Origin: Clostridiales bacterium
GTDB lineage: Bacteria; Bacillota; Clostridia; Oscillospirales; Oscillospiraceae
Reading direction: 5' to 3'
Assembly: GCA_021203185.1 (NCBI GenBank)
Contig: JAJQBR010000075.1
Span: forward strand, 1-64,000
Length of the DNA stretch: 64,000 nt
Under the pieces are notes generated by a model, which was not told the DNA's origin, made no database searches, and was given only the letters and a program-made list of their open reading frames with translations. Numbering within the stretch: position 1 is the first letter of the stretch; each line of letters starts with the position of its first letter. The position numbers were made by a program, and so were the translations under genes. Of this stretch, positions 1-10,421 are shown one piece after another.

Positions 1-1024
1 AGGCCCAGGTGTCGCCGCCGCCGCCGGCGTCGCCGGACTCGGTGACCCACATCTCTGCGCCGGGGACGTATTTGTCCCGCATGGGGGCGTAGGTGCGGGC
101 AAAGTTGGCAGCGGTGTCCAGATACTCCTCGCACAGAGCTTCATCGGCCAGCCAGTGGGCGGAAGGCATGACGGAGGCCAGCCGCTCGGAGACGCCGTTG
201 TAGTAGTGATAGCTGAACACGTCCAGCGGCACGGTGGTGCCTTCCATCAGGTCGGCGCAGTTGCAGGTCTCGCTGGCGAGCTGCTCGATGCCGCCGCCGG
301 ACTTCCGGCCGAAGGTGAGGTTATCGCCGCCGGTGGAGCTGGGGCCGACCTTCAGGCAGTCGGGGTAGTTCTCATCCAGCCACTTGAAAAACAGATCCTG
401 ATCCCGACGGTAGTCGGCAGGGGTGTATCCGGGAGGGAAGCCGGTGTCCGCCATCATGTTCGGCTCGTTGGTGAACTCCGCCGCGTCGATGGGTACGCCG
501 TACTCGGCACTCAGGCCAAACAGCTTTTCTGCCTCGGTGGGAGGCCAGGGTTCGTGGGCGCTGTGCAGACCGGGGCAGTTTGCCACGGAGACGATCAGCT
601 TTGCGCCGATAGCCTTGACAAAGTCCAGCACGCCGATCCACTGCTCTTTGGTCAGTACGTTCAGATAGCCTTCGGGAACCTGGCCGTTGGTGGTTCCGTC
701 GAAGTCATAATAGGTCTTGGTGGCCCAGGTGCCCGAGACTCGCACCCACGCGGTGCCAAGTTCTTTGGCCAGGGCGCGGAGTTTTTCGTTATAGAGATCG
801 ATGGGGGGATAGACCTGCATCAGATCCTTGTACATGGCGGCAATGCCCTCGTCGGTAGCCTCCACATAAAACTCCTCTGTGCCGGCCACCTGTCCGGGGG
901 TGTACGCCTTCCAGAAGGTGCCGCCGGTGACCTCGGCAAACTCCACGTTGTAAGACATCATCATGGGGTTGCCGTCCCGCAGGGCGGGCAGACCCTCAGC
1001 CTGGATTTTGATAAACTCTGCCAT
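1..1024 (-). CDS. GH79-like (heparanase/beta-glucuronidase-type) glycoside hydrolase, 3' end truncated by the window edge
   Basis: My reverse-strand translation is open from ATG at 1024 to base 1: MAEFIKIQAEGLPALRDGNPMMMSYNVEFAEVTGGTFWKAYTPG...LAKELGTAWVRVSGTWATKTYYDF...EFTNEPNMMADTGFPP...DVFSYHYYNGV...EMWVTESGDAGGGGDTWA. NEP acid/base and WxxES nucleophile contexts resemble heparanase-like GH79. RBS AAAGGAG. Absent from the ORF track because it runs off the edge. Confidence 0.7.
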   Translation of the reverse strand, partial: MAEFIKIQAEGLPALRDGNPMMMSYNVEFAEVTGGTFWKAYTPGQVAGTEEFYVEATDEGIAAMYKDLMQVYPPIDLYNEKLRALAKELGTAWVRVSGTWATKTYYDFDGTTNGQVPEGYLNVLTKEQWIGVLDFVKAIGAKLIVSVANCPGLHSAHEPWPPTEAEKLFGLSAEYGVPIDAAEFTNEPNMMADTGFPPGYTPADYRRDQDLFFKWLDENYPDCLKVGPSSTGGDNLTFGRKSGGGIEQLASETCNCADLMEGTTVPLDVFSYHYYNGVSERLASVMPSAHWLADEALCEEYLDTAANFARTYAPMRDKYVPGAEMWVTESGDAGGGGDTWA

Positions 1025-1092
1025 AAAAACGCTCCTTTCATCGCGTCGCGTCTTGTTGCGCCGCAGAGGGTTGCGGCGCTTTCTTATGTATT

Positions 1093-1126
1093 ATTATACA
1101 CAAGGCGATTTCTGTTCGCAAGCGAA
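1093..1126 (-). promoter_or_regulatory. Promoter TTGCGA-N17-TATAAT with inverted repeat TTCGC-AA-GCGAA over the -35
   Basis: Minus-strand -10 TATAAT = 1093-1098, -35 TTGCGA = 1116-1121, IR 1115-1126. Confidence 0.55.
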
Positions 1127-1196
1127 CTTTTACAAAAAACGCGGTAAAATCTTTGCGTTTTTGTGCAGAATTTATGAATGGATGAAAAACAGAACT

Positions 1197-1592
1197 TTAA
1201 AAAGTGATAACTTCCGGCTCGTGCGTAAAGGCGGAGATGGTGGCGGTGGCGTCTTTGAAGTAAAACACAGAGGTGTTTCCCTCCGGGCCGGTGGTGTACA
1301 TCTCCCGCAGGCTGGGGTAAGCGTCCAGCATGGATTCCTGGGCCTCCGTCCGTTGATCCAACTCCACGGAACCGGCCAGACGTAACCACTCGCCGCCCTT
1401 CATGGCGCAAATCTCCACTTTGGGGTTCTCCAGCATTTGCCGCTCCACCTGTTTGCCCTTGCCGGTCTGGAGGTACAGCTTGCCCTCAAAAACGTGGATG
1501 GTCCCAAAGGGGCGAACACGGGGCTGGCCGTGGTCGTCGGTGGCCAGGTAATAGGTTTGGGCTTCCTTTAAAAATTCGTAAACTCGGTTCAT
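1197..1592 (-). CDS. Pyridoxamine 5'-phosphate oxidase-like (FMN-binding split barrel) family protein
   Basis: MNRVYEFLKEAQTYYLATDDHGQPRVRPFGTIHVFEGKLYLQTGKGKQVERQMLENPKVEICAM is typical of small PNPOx-like proteins. Confidence 0.85.
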   Translation of the reverse strand: MNRVYEFLKEAQTYYLATDDHGQPRVRPFGTIHVFEGKLYLQTGKGKQVERQMLENPKVEICAMKGGEWLRLAGSVELDQRTEAQESMLDAYPSLREMYTTGPEGNTSVFYFKDATATISAFTHEPEVITF

Positions 1593-1642
1593 GGTGCGTT
1601 CCTTTCTGAGAAAAACAGGGGTGTTTTGGACGTTTATAGTAT

Positions 1643-1674
1643 AACACGCCTTGCGGGGAAGGACAAGGCGTGTT
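1643..1674. repeat. Inverted repeat AACACGCCTTG...CAAGGCGTGTT (11-bp arms) in the upstream region of the PNPOx-family gene
   Basis: Arms 1643-1653 and 1664-1674; abuts a possible minus-strand -10 (TATACT, about 1636-1641). Confidence 0.5.
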
Positions 1675-1810
1675 TTCCGGAATGACTCTTACTCCCCTGC
1701 GCCTGGGAAATTTCCGTTTTTTGTGGTTGCAATTTCTTCGGGAAACGAGTAAAATATCGTAGGGGATAAACTGTCCCCAGTATTTTTGCGCCTTTTCCAG
1801 AAGCGACGCC

Positions 1811-2020
1811 GCTTGTGCGGCGCTGCCCAAAAGATGAAAGGAGATGAGACAGGAATGGACGCAGGCGGTCGAAGTCGCAGAGCTGATGGCAATGACACTC
1901 CGGTACCCTTATGGGTTCCTGTTATCCACCGGTCTCACCCTTCTGTGAGACTGTCGGTTCTGCGAGTGTAGTGCGCAGTTCTGCCTCCCGACTTATTTCC
2001 CAAAGTAAGAAGGAGGTAGT
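1811..2020 (+). promoter_or_regulatory. Candidate structured 5' leader of mgtE (family not recognised)
   Basis: GAGACaGGAA can pair with TTCCTGttatccaccgGTCTC, while the same GTCTCAC can pair with downstream GTGAGAC. M-box signature strings (AGGTGAGGCTCC, GCCAATGGGTCAACAG) are absent. Confidence 0.35.
1844..1948 (+). CDS. Candidate 34-aa leader peptide (uORF) upstream of mgtE
   Basis: ATG AGA CAG ... CTT CTG TGA = MRQEWTQAVEVAELMAMTLRYPYGFLLSTGLTLL*; AAAGGAG directly abuts the ATG (suboptimal spacing). Confidence 0.3.
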   Translation: MRQEWTQAVEVAELMAMTLRYPYGFLLSTGLTLL

Positions 2021-2025
2021 TCCCA

Positions 2026-3396
2026 ATGAACATCGAAATCAACATGGAGGAGCTGAAAGAGCTTGTCAAGGACAAGGAATTTCGCAAGCTGAAATTCCTG
2101 CTGGAACGGATGAACGAAGCGGACGTGGCGGAGTTCCTGGAGGAGCTTCCCATGCAGCAGTCCGTTCTGGTGTTCCGAATGCTCCCCAAGTCCACGGCGT
2201 CAGACGTGTTCGCCTTTCTGCCGGTGGAAATTCAAAAGGAGATCATCCTGGCCATCACCGACAAGGAGTTGCAGACCATCGTAGAGGACCTCTACATGGA
2301 CGACGTGGTGGATATGCTGGAAGAACTCCCCGCCTCCGTGGTTCGCCGGGTGCTGGAAAACGCCACCCCGGAGACCCGCACGACCATCAACCAGTTTTTA
2401 AATTACCCGGAGAACTCCGCCGGGAGCATTATGACGGCGGAATACATCTCCCTGAAACGGGGGATGACAGTCAGTCAGTCCTTCGACTATATCCGCGCCC
2501 ACGGGCAGGATAAGGAGACCATCTACGTCCTCTATGTTACCGACGCGGAGCGGCACCTGGAGGGCGTGGTCACGGTGAAGGACCTGTTGATGCACGGCTA
2601 TGAGGTACCCATCGAGGAACTGATGGACGTCAATGTCATCAGCTGTGTCACCACCGACGACCAGGAAGACGCCGCCAACCTGATGAAAAAGTACGACCTG
2701 CTCTCTCTGGCGGTGGTGGACACCGAAGACCGTCTGGTGGGCCTTATCACCGTGGACGATGCGGTGGACGTCATGCAGCAAGAGGCCACGGAGGACATGG
2801 AGAAGATGGCGGCTATGCTGCCCTCGGAGCGGGCCTACCTGAAAACCAACGTATTCGACACCTGGAAGGCCCGTATCCCCTGGCTGATGCTGCTGATGAT
2901 CTCCGCCACCTTCACCGGAGCCATCATCGACAGCTTTGAAGACGCGCTGGCTGTCTGTACGGTGCTGACCGGCTTCATTCCCATGCTGATGGACACCGGC
3001 GGCAACTCTGGCTCTCAGGCGTCGGTGTCGGTCATCCGCGGCCTGTCCCTGAAAGAGATTGAGTTTGACGACCTGTTCCGGGTCATCTGGAAAGAAATTC
3101 GCGTGGCGGTGCTGTGCGGCGTCACCCTGGCGTGCATCAACTTTGTCAAAATCCTTGTGGTGGACAAAATGCTCATGGGCCGGGAGGGAATCACCCTAAT
3201 GGTGGACGCAGTGGTCTGCGCCACGCTGATGCTGACTATCATCTGCGCCAAGTGCATTGGCTGCATCCTGCCCATGCTGGCCGACCGGCTGGGCTTCGAC
3301 CCGGCGGTGATGGCCTCTCCCTTCATCACCACCCTGGTGGACGCGGTCTCGCTGCTGATTTACTTCCAGCTGGCCAGCGCCGCGCTGGGCTTCTAA
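2026..3396 (+). CDS. mgtE: Magnesium transporter MgtE
   Basis: MgtE N domain, tandem CBS, and C-terminal TM domain (DTGGNSGSQASVSVIRGLSLKEI); RBS AAGGAGG. Confidence 0.95.
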   Translation: MNIEINMEELKELVKDKEFRKLKFLLERMNEADVAEFLEELPMQQSVLVFRMLPKSTASDVFAFLPVEIQKEIILAITDKELQTIVEDLYMDDVVDMLEELPASVVRRVLENATPETRTTINQFLNYPENSAGSIMTAEYISLKRGMTVSQSFDYIRAHGQDKETIYVLYVTDAERHLEGVVTVKDLLMHGYEVPIEELMDVNVISCVTTDDQEDAANLMKKYDLLSLAVVDTEDRLVGLITVDDAVDVMQQEATEDMEKMAAMLPSERAYLKTNVFDTWKARIPWLMLLMISATFTGAIIDSFEDALAVCTVLTGFIPMLMDTGGNSGSQASVSVIRGLSLKEIEFDDLFRVIWKEIRVAVLCGVTLACINFVKILVVDKMLMGREGITLMVDAVVCATLMLTIICAKCIGCILPMLADRLGFDPAVMASPFITTLVDAVSLLIYFQLASAALGF

Positions 3397-3425
3397 GGTG
3401 CTGTTGCCGAAAAACGATCATATGT

Positions 3426-3475
3426 AGAAAGAGGAAATGCGCCGTTTTGTGGGCGGGCGTTTCCTCTTTCTGTCC
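3426..3475 (+). terminator. Hairpin/terminator after mgtE
   Basis: AGAAAGAGGAAA (3426-3437) and TTTCCTCTTTCT (3460-3471), 12-bp perfect arms. Confidence 0.7.
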
Positions 3476-3641
3476 GTTCATAAAAATTTAATAAATTTTT
3501 TCTGCAGGAAAGAGGAATTTTCGCCCCTTCTTGCGTATTAATACACTAGAAGGGTAAAATCCAATTTGTCAAGGGGAAATCTGGCGGTTTTTTGCGCCTG
3601 GTTCGCCTTGCAGCGCCGGTTATCGGGGAGGAGGGGACGCG

Positions 3642-5380
3642 ATGGCAATTCCGGAGTCGTTTTTGGACGAGGTCAACGCTCGCACAGACATTGTTGACCT
3701 GGTCTCCAGCTATGTCCAGCTGCAAAAGAAGGGCAGCCGGTATTGGGCCTGCTGTCCCTTCCACAGCGAAAAGACTCCCTCCTTCTGCGTCTCGCCGGAC
3801 AAGCAGATGTTCTACTGCTTCGGCTGCCACAAGGGGGGCGGGGCCATCAGCTTCGTCATGGAGGAGGAAGGCGCCGCCTTTGTGGACGCGGTGGCGATTC
3901 TGGCCCAGCGGGCGGGGCTGCAAATGCCTGAAGCCGACGAGGATCGGGGTCGCCAGAAGCAGCGGGAGCGGCTCTACGCCCTGAACCGGGAGGCCGCGAA
4001 ATACTTCAACCAGAACCTGAGCAGTCCCCAGGCGGAGAATGCCCGGCGCTACCTGGTGGATCGAGGGCTGTCCCGGCGGACCCTTACCAACTTCGGCATG
4101 GGCTACGCCTTCAACCAGTGGGACGCCCTCATCAAGGCCATGGCCGAGAAAGGGTACAGCAAAAAAGAGCTGCTGGACGCCGGATTGGTTGTGTCCAACC
4201 AGAAGGGCAACATCTACGACCGCTTCCGAGGCCGGGTGATTTTCCCCATCATCGACCTGCGGGGCAACGTCATTGGCTTCGGAGGTCGGGTGTTGGACGA
4301 CACCAAGCCCAAGTACCTGAACTCGCCGGACACTCCTGTTTACAACAAGAGCAAGAACCTCTTCGCCATGAACATCGCCAAAAAGTCCAAGGCGGGACGG
4401 CTGATTCTGACCGAGGGCTATATGGACACCATCTCCCTCCACCAGGGCGGCTTCGACTGCGCGGTGGCCTCCCTGGGGACTTCTCTGACCGAGGATCACG
4501 CTCGCCTGATGGCCAAATACACCAAAGAGGTGGTGCTGGCCTACGACGGCGACGCGGCAGGAGTTGCAGCGGCACAGCGGGCCATCGGCATTCTGAGCCG
4601 GGTGGGGTTGGAGGTTCGGGTGCTGAACGTTACCGGAGCCAAGGATCCCGACGAGTTTATCAAGAAATATGGCCGGGCCGCCTTCCAGAAGCTGCTGGAC
4701 GGCTCGGAGGGCCAGGTGGAATACCGGCTGCTGCAAATCCAGAAGAAATACGACCTGAGCGAGGACAGCCAGAAGGTGGAGTACCTCCAGGAGGCCGCCC
4801 GGCTCATCGCCCAGCTCTCCAGCCCCGTGGAGCGGGAGATTTACGGCGGACGGGCCGCCGCCGCCGCCGGAGTGGATCGGAAGGCCATGGACGACGAGGT
4901 GACCCGGCAGCGCAAGCGCTCCAGTTGGCAGCAGCGCCGCCAGGAGGAACGGCGGGCCATGACCCCTACCGCCAGCCTCCAGCCGGAGGAACGCAAGCTC
5001 CGCTACCAGAATATGCGCTCCGCCATGGCGGAGGAGGGTGTCATCGCCCTGGCGCTGATGGACAGCGACCTGCTGGCCCTGGCGGAGGAACTGGGGCCGG
5101 AGCAGTTTTCCTCGGAGCTGCTGGGCCGGGTATACGGCATCCTGCGGCAGCGGTGGCAGGAGGGCAAGAGCAGCACTCTGGACAACCTGACCGCGCTGCT
5201 GGAGCCGGAGGAAATCAGTCACCTGACGAAAATCATGCAGCAGCCCCAGACCCGCGCCAACAACGAACGGGCGCTGGCCGATTACATCAAAACCATTCAG
5301 ACCGAATGTGTCAAACGCCAGGTCGCTGACGACAGCGACCTACTGGCAGTCATCCAAAGAAAAACGATGGAGGAACCAAA

Positions 5381-5384
<4 letters not shown>
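3642..5384 (+). CDS. dnaG: DNA primase
   Basis: [29 protein letters not shown] zinc finger, TOPRIM ([19 protein letters not shown]). Confidence 0.97.
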
Positions 5385-6634
<1,250 letters not shown>

Positions 6635-6656
6635 ACGAGACAGAATTAAACCAGCC

Positions 6657-6691
6657 CGCCCCTTCCTGCGGCCACCCGCCGGGGAGGGGCG
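6657..6691 (+). terminator. GC-rich hairpin after rpoD, possible terminator
   Basis: CGCCCCTTCC...GGGGAGGGGCG; no long U tract. Confidence 0.4.
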
Positions 6692-6718
6692 ATTCGTTTC
6701 CGGATTTGCCAAACCCTC

Positions 6719-6747
6719 TTGCGGCCAGAGGGAGAATTGGGTATAAT
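6719..6747 (+). promoter_or_regulatory. Sigma-A-type promoter of the cobamide block: TTGCGG-N17-TATAAT
   Basis: -35 at 6719-6724, -10 at 6742-6747; expected TSS about 6753, only about 25 nt before the cbiD start. Confidence 0.65.
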
Positions 6748-6779
6748 AATGTTCGGTCATGCAGAAAGGAGGCGCCGCC

Positions 6780-7931
6780 GTGCGGAAACTGGAACACTAC
6801 ATTCAGGTAGGCCAACAGCGTCTGCGCTGCGGTTACACCACCGGCACCTGTGCCGCCGCCGCCGCCAGAGGCGCGGTAGAGCTGCTGCTGACCGGCGTAG
6901 CTCCCGACCTGCTGCGGGTGGAGACCCCTTCCGGCCTCACCGTAGAGGTAGAGGTGGAGGAGGCCCAGTTGCTGGAGGGCTGCGCCCGCTGCGCTGTCCG
7001 CAAGGATGCCGGGGACGACCCGGACATCACCGACGGCGTATTGGTCTGGGCGGCGGTGGAACGCACTGAGGCCCCCGGCGTGACCGTCGACGGGGGAGAA
7101 GGCGTGGGCCGGGTGACCCGGCCCGGATTGGACCAGCCCCCCGGCGCGGCGGCCATCAACAGCGTTCCCCGGCAGATGATAACAGAGCAGTTGGAAGCAG
7201 CCCTCCGGGATGCGGGAGGTGACTGCGGCCTGCGGACGGTCATCTCTATCCCCCAGGGAAGGGAACTGGCGCAAAAGACCTTCAATCCCCGTTTGGGAAT
7301 CGAGGGCGGTCTGTCTGTGCTGGGAACCTCCGGCATTGTCCGGCCTATGAGCGAGGCAGCGCTGATGGCCTCTATCCATACAGAGCTGGATATGCGCCGG
7401 GCGGAGGGAATCCTTGATTTGCTGGTTTCACCGGGGAACTACGGGGCGGATTTTGCCCGCAGTGTCCTGGGGCTGAACCTGGCGCATAGCGTTCAATGCT
7501 CCAACTACATCGGTGACACGCTGGATTACGCCGCCGCAAAGGGTTTTCGTTCCTTCCTGCTGGTGGGACACCTGGGCAAACTGGTGAAGTGCGCCGCCGG
7601 GGTGATGAACACCCACTCACGGGTAGCGGACTGCCGCATGGAGACGCTGGCGGCCCACGCCGCCCTGTGCGGCGCAAAGCAGGAGACGGTGAGGGCCATT
7701 TTGCAAGCCGTCACAACTGAAGCTGCAATTTCAAACCTGCAAGAAGCGAATTTGCTGGATGAAACGATGGGCAGTGTAATGGAGGCGCTTTCGCGCCACC
7801 TTCGCCACAGGGCAGGGGAGGCCCTGCGGGTGGAAGCGGTGCTGTTCACCAACCAACATGGCGTTTTAGGCGAAACGGAGGGCGCGGCGGAGCTGCTGGC
7901 CTTCCACCGGAAGGGGGAACAGGAACCATGA
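6780..7931 (+). CDS. cbiD: Cobalt-precorrin-5B (C1)-methyltransferase CbiD
   Basis: LRCGYTTGTCAAAAARGAVELLL signature. GTG start at 6780 preferred over the track's 6759 because AGAAAGGAGG (6763-6772) lies 7 nt before it. Confidence 0.93.
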   Translation: MRKLEHYIQVGQQRLRCGYTTGTCAAAAARGAVELLLTGVAPDLLRVETPSGLTVEVEVEEAQLLEGCARCAVRKDAGDDPDITDGVLVWAAVERTEAPGVTVDGGEGVGRVTRPGLDQPPGAAAINSVPRQMITEQLEAALRDAGGDCGLRTVISIPQGRELAQKTFNPRLGIEGGLSVLGTSGIVRPMSEAALMASIHTELDMRRAEGILDLLVSPGNYGADFARSVLGLNLAHSVQCSNYIGDTLDYAAAKGFRSFLLVGHLGKLVKCAAGVMNTHSRVADCRMETLAAHAALCGAKQETVRAILQAVTTEAAISNLQEANLLDETMGSVMEALSRHLRHRAGEALRVEAVLFTNQHGVLGETEGAAELLAFHRKGEQEP

Positions 7932-8680
7932 TTCATTTCGTAGGCGCGGGGCCTGGCGCCCCCGACCTGATCACCCTCCGGGGCGCGAAGCTGCTGGCGA
8001 AGGCGGACGTGATTCTTTACGCCGGTTCCCTGGTGAACCCGGTGCTGCTGGAGGGCAGAAAGGCGAATTGTCAGGTCTACAACACCGCCCGCATGACGCT
8101 GGAGGAGGTCCTGGCGGTCATGGAGCGGGCGGGAAATAACTGTGAAGTAGTTCGCCTTCACACAGGCGATCCCTCCCTCTATGGGGCTATCCGGGAGCAG
8201 ATGGACGCTCTGGATCGACTGAATATCCCCTATGATGTGACCCCCGGCGTCTCCGCCTTTTCCGGGGCGGCTGCGGCACTGCGGGCAGAATACACCCTGC
8301 CCAATGTCTCGCAAACGGTCATTATCACCCGCGCCGAAGGGCGCACTCCCGTCCCAGAGGGGGAAAAACTGCGGGATTTGGCCCGCCATCAGGCCACGAT
8401 GGTGCTGTTTCTCTCCGCCGGGCTGCTGCCAAAGGTACAGGAGGAGCTGCTGGCGGGGGGCTACCCGCCGGATACCCCCGCCGCTATCGTCTATAAAGCT
8501 ACATGGCCAGATGAAAAGGTATTTTACTGTACAGTGGATTCTCTGGCGGACACCGCCGCACAGAATGGTGTCAGCCGGACGGCGCTGGTCACAGTAGGAC
8601 GATTTTTAGCGGGAGACTATGCCCGTTCCCGGCTCTATGACCCCTCTTTCAGCCACAGCTGGCGGGAGGCGCAGGTGTGA
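7928..8680 (+). CDS. cbiF: Cobalt-precorrin-4 methyltransferase CbiF
   Basis: MIHFVGAGPGAPDLITLRGAKLLAKADVILYAGSLVNPVLL; tetrapyrrole methylase. Confidence 0.93.
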   Translation: MIHFVGAGPGAPDLITLRGAKLLAKADVILYAGSLVNPVLLEGRKANCQVYNTARMTLEEVLAVMERAGNNCEVVRLHTGDPSLYGAIREQMDALDRLNIPYDVTPGVSAFSGAAAALRAEYTLPNVSQTVIITRAEGRTPVPEGEKLRDLARHQATMVLFLSAGLLPKVQEELLAGGYPPDTPAAIVYKATWPDEKVFYCTVDSLADTAAQNGVSRTALVTVGRFLAGDYARSRLYDPSFSHSWREAQV

Positions 8681-9699
8681 GCCTTGTTTTGACTGCCTTC
8701 ACCCAGCGGGGAACGGCGCTGGCCTGCCGCATCGCTTCGTCGATGGACGGGCAGGTTTACACCCTGCCGAAGTTCCAGCGGGAGGGGACGGAGACGTATC
8801 CCTCCCTCTCCCAGTGGACGGGAACGCACTTCGCCGCCGGGGACGACATCATTTTCGTTTCGGCGGTGGGCATTGCTGTCCGAGCTGTCGCGCCTTATTT
8901 GCAGGATAAGTACACTGATCCTGCAATTTTGGCAGTGGACGAGGCGGGGCGATTCGTTGTTCCTGTCCTTTCCGGTCACATAGGCGGGGCCAACCGGCTG
9001 GCCCGACAGGTGGCACAAATTATCGGAGGCACGGCGGTCATCTCCACCGCCACCGATGTCAACGAACGCTTTGCCGTGGACGAGTGGGCGGCGGCGCAGA
9101 GACTTCCCATCACTGACCGGGCGGCGGCGAAAGCCATCTCTGCCGCACTGCTGGCGGGGGAACCGGTGGGGTTTACCTCGGAGTTTCCCCACGATCCGCT
9201 GCCGGAGGGCGTGACGGAAGGGGAAGGCATTCCCGGTTTTACGGTCACCTGCCGGACGGACGACACGTTTCCCGCCGGAACGCTGGTGCTGCACCCCAAA
9301 GCGTTGGCTGTAGGTATCGGCTGCAAGAAAAAGCTTCCCCCGGAACGGGTGGGAGAAGCAGTCTCCGACCTCTTTTGCCGCCGGGGGCTGGCGTTGGAGA
9401 GTGTGTTCTGTCTGGCCTCCATCGACATCAAGCGGGAGGACGCGGGTATCCGCCGCCTGGCGGTGCGGCTGGGCGTTCCCTGCCGGTTCTACACGGCGGA
9501 GGAGCTTGCGTTGGTGGAGGGAAACTTTCCCGGCTCCGCCTTTGTCCGCAGCGTCACCGGGGTGAGCAGCGTCTGTGACCGGGCTGCGTGTCTGGCATCG
9601 GAGAGCGGCCCTCTCCTGGTGGAAAAAACAGCCTGTGACGGCGTCACTGTAGCAGTGGCCCGGCGGGATTATTTTGTGCGATTCGAGGTGGGAGAATGA
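8677..9699 (+). CDS. cbiG: Cobalt-precorrin-5A hydrolase CbiG
   Basis: AVGIAVRAVAPYLQDKYTDPAILAVDEAGRFVVPVLSGHIGGANRLA; GTG start in GTGA overlap. Confidence 0.93.
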   Translation: MSLVLTAFTQRGTALACRIASSMDGQVYTLPKFQREGTETYPSLSQWTGTHFAAGDDIIFVSAVGIAVRAVAPYLQDKYTDPAILAVDEAGRFVVPVLSGHIGGANRLARQVAQIIGGTAVISTATDVNERFAVDEWAAAQRLPITDRAAAKAISAALLAGEPVGFTSEFPHDPLPEGVTEGEGIPGFTVTCRTDDTFPAGTLVLHPKALAVGIGCKKKLPPERVGEAVSDLFCRRGLALESVFCLASIDIKREDAGIRRLAVRLGVPCRFYTAEELALVEGNFPGSAFVRSVTGVSSVCDRAACLASESGPLLVEKTACDGVTVAVARRDYFVRFEVGE

Positions 9700-10421
9700 A
9701 GCTCTACATTGTGGGACTTGGCCCCGGCGGTGGCAGAGATCTGACCCTCCGGGCCAGAGAAGCTCTGGCGGATAGCGACCTGCTGGTGGGCTATCGCACC
9801 TATATCGACTTGGTGAAGGGGGATTTCCCCGGAAAACCCACGCTCTCCACCCCCATGCGCCATGAGGAGGAGCGGTGTCGAATGGCGCTGCAGGCGGCGG
9901 AGACCCAGACCGTGGCCGTGGTCTGCTCCGGCGATCCCGGCGTCTACGGCATGGCCTCCCTGTGCTACGAGCTGGCGGAAGAGTACCCGCCTGTTGAAAT
10001 CGAAGTGATTCCCGGTGTGACGGCGGCCACCGGCGGCAGCGCGGTGCTGGGCGCGCCGCTGGGCCACGACTTTGCCGTGATTTCATTGTCAGATTTGATG
10101 ACCCCCATGGATGTCATTGAGAAACGGCTGGACTGCGCCGCCTGCGGGGACTTCGTTCTCTGCCTGTACAACCCCGCCAGCCGCCGGAGAAAGGACCACC
10201 TGCGCCGGGCTTGCGACATCGTCCTGCGCCACAGGTTCCCGGAGACCCCTTGCGGCTATGTGCAGAACATTGGTCGGCAGGGAGAACGGGCGGTGCTGCT
10301 GCCCCTGTCCCAGCTGCGGGAGGCGGAGGTGGATATGTTCACCACCGTTTACATTGGCAGCAGCCAGACGAAAATCATCGGCGGCAAGCTGGTGACGCCC
10401 AGGGGGTATCTCCAGCGATGA
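9696..10421 (+). CDS. cbiH: Precorrin-3B C17-methyltransferase CbiH/CobJ
   Basis: MKLYIVGLGPGGGRDLTLRAREALADSDLLVGYRTYIDLV; CSGDPGVYGMA. Confidence 0.93.
   Translation: MKLYIVGLGPGGGRDLTLRAREALADSDLLVGYRTYIDLVKGDFPGKPTLSTPMRHEEERCRMALQAAETQTVAVVCSGDPGVYGMASLCYELAEEYPPVEIEVIPGVTAATGGSAVLGAPLGHDFAVISLSDLMTPMDVIEKRLDCAACGDFVLCLYNPASRRRKDHLRRACDIVLRHRFPETPCGYVQNIGRQGERAVLLPLSQLREAEVDMFTTVYIGSSQTKIIGGKLVTPRGYLQR

Noticed and set aside
155-1147. 330-aa plus ORF at the left edge
   Set aside because: Opposite the GH79-like gene and extends through that gene's promoter; composition is antisense-like.
1760-2025. Canonical M-box (ykoK) riboswitch upstream of mgtE
   Set aside because: Conserved M-box strings could not be found; kept only as an unassigned structured leader.
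3546-5222. 558-aa minus ORF opposite dnaG
   Set aside because: Antisense shadow of dnaG; low-complexity composition.
6635-6780. Cobalamin riboswitch upstream of cbiD
   Set aside because: No B12-box-like sequence seen and not enough leader after the predicted promoter.
8635-10086. 483-aa minus ORF opposite cbiG/cbiH
   Set aside because: Antisense shadow of coupled cbi genes.
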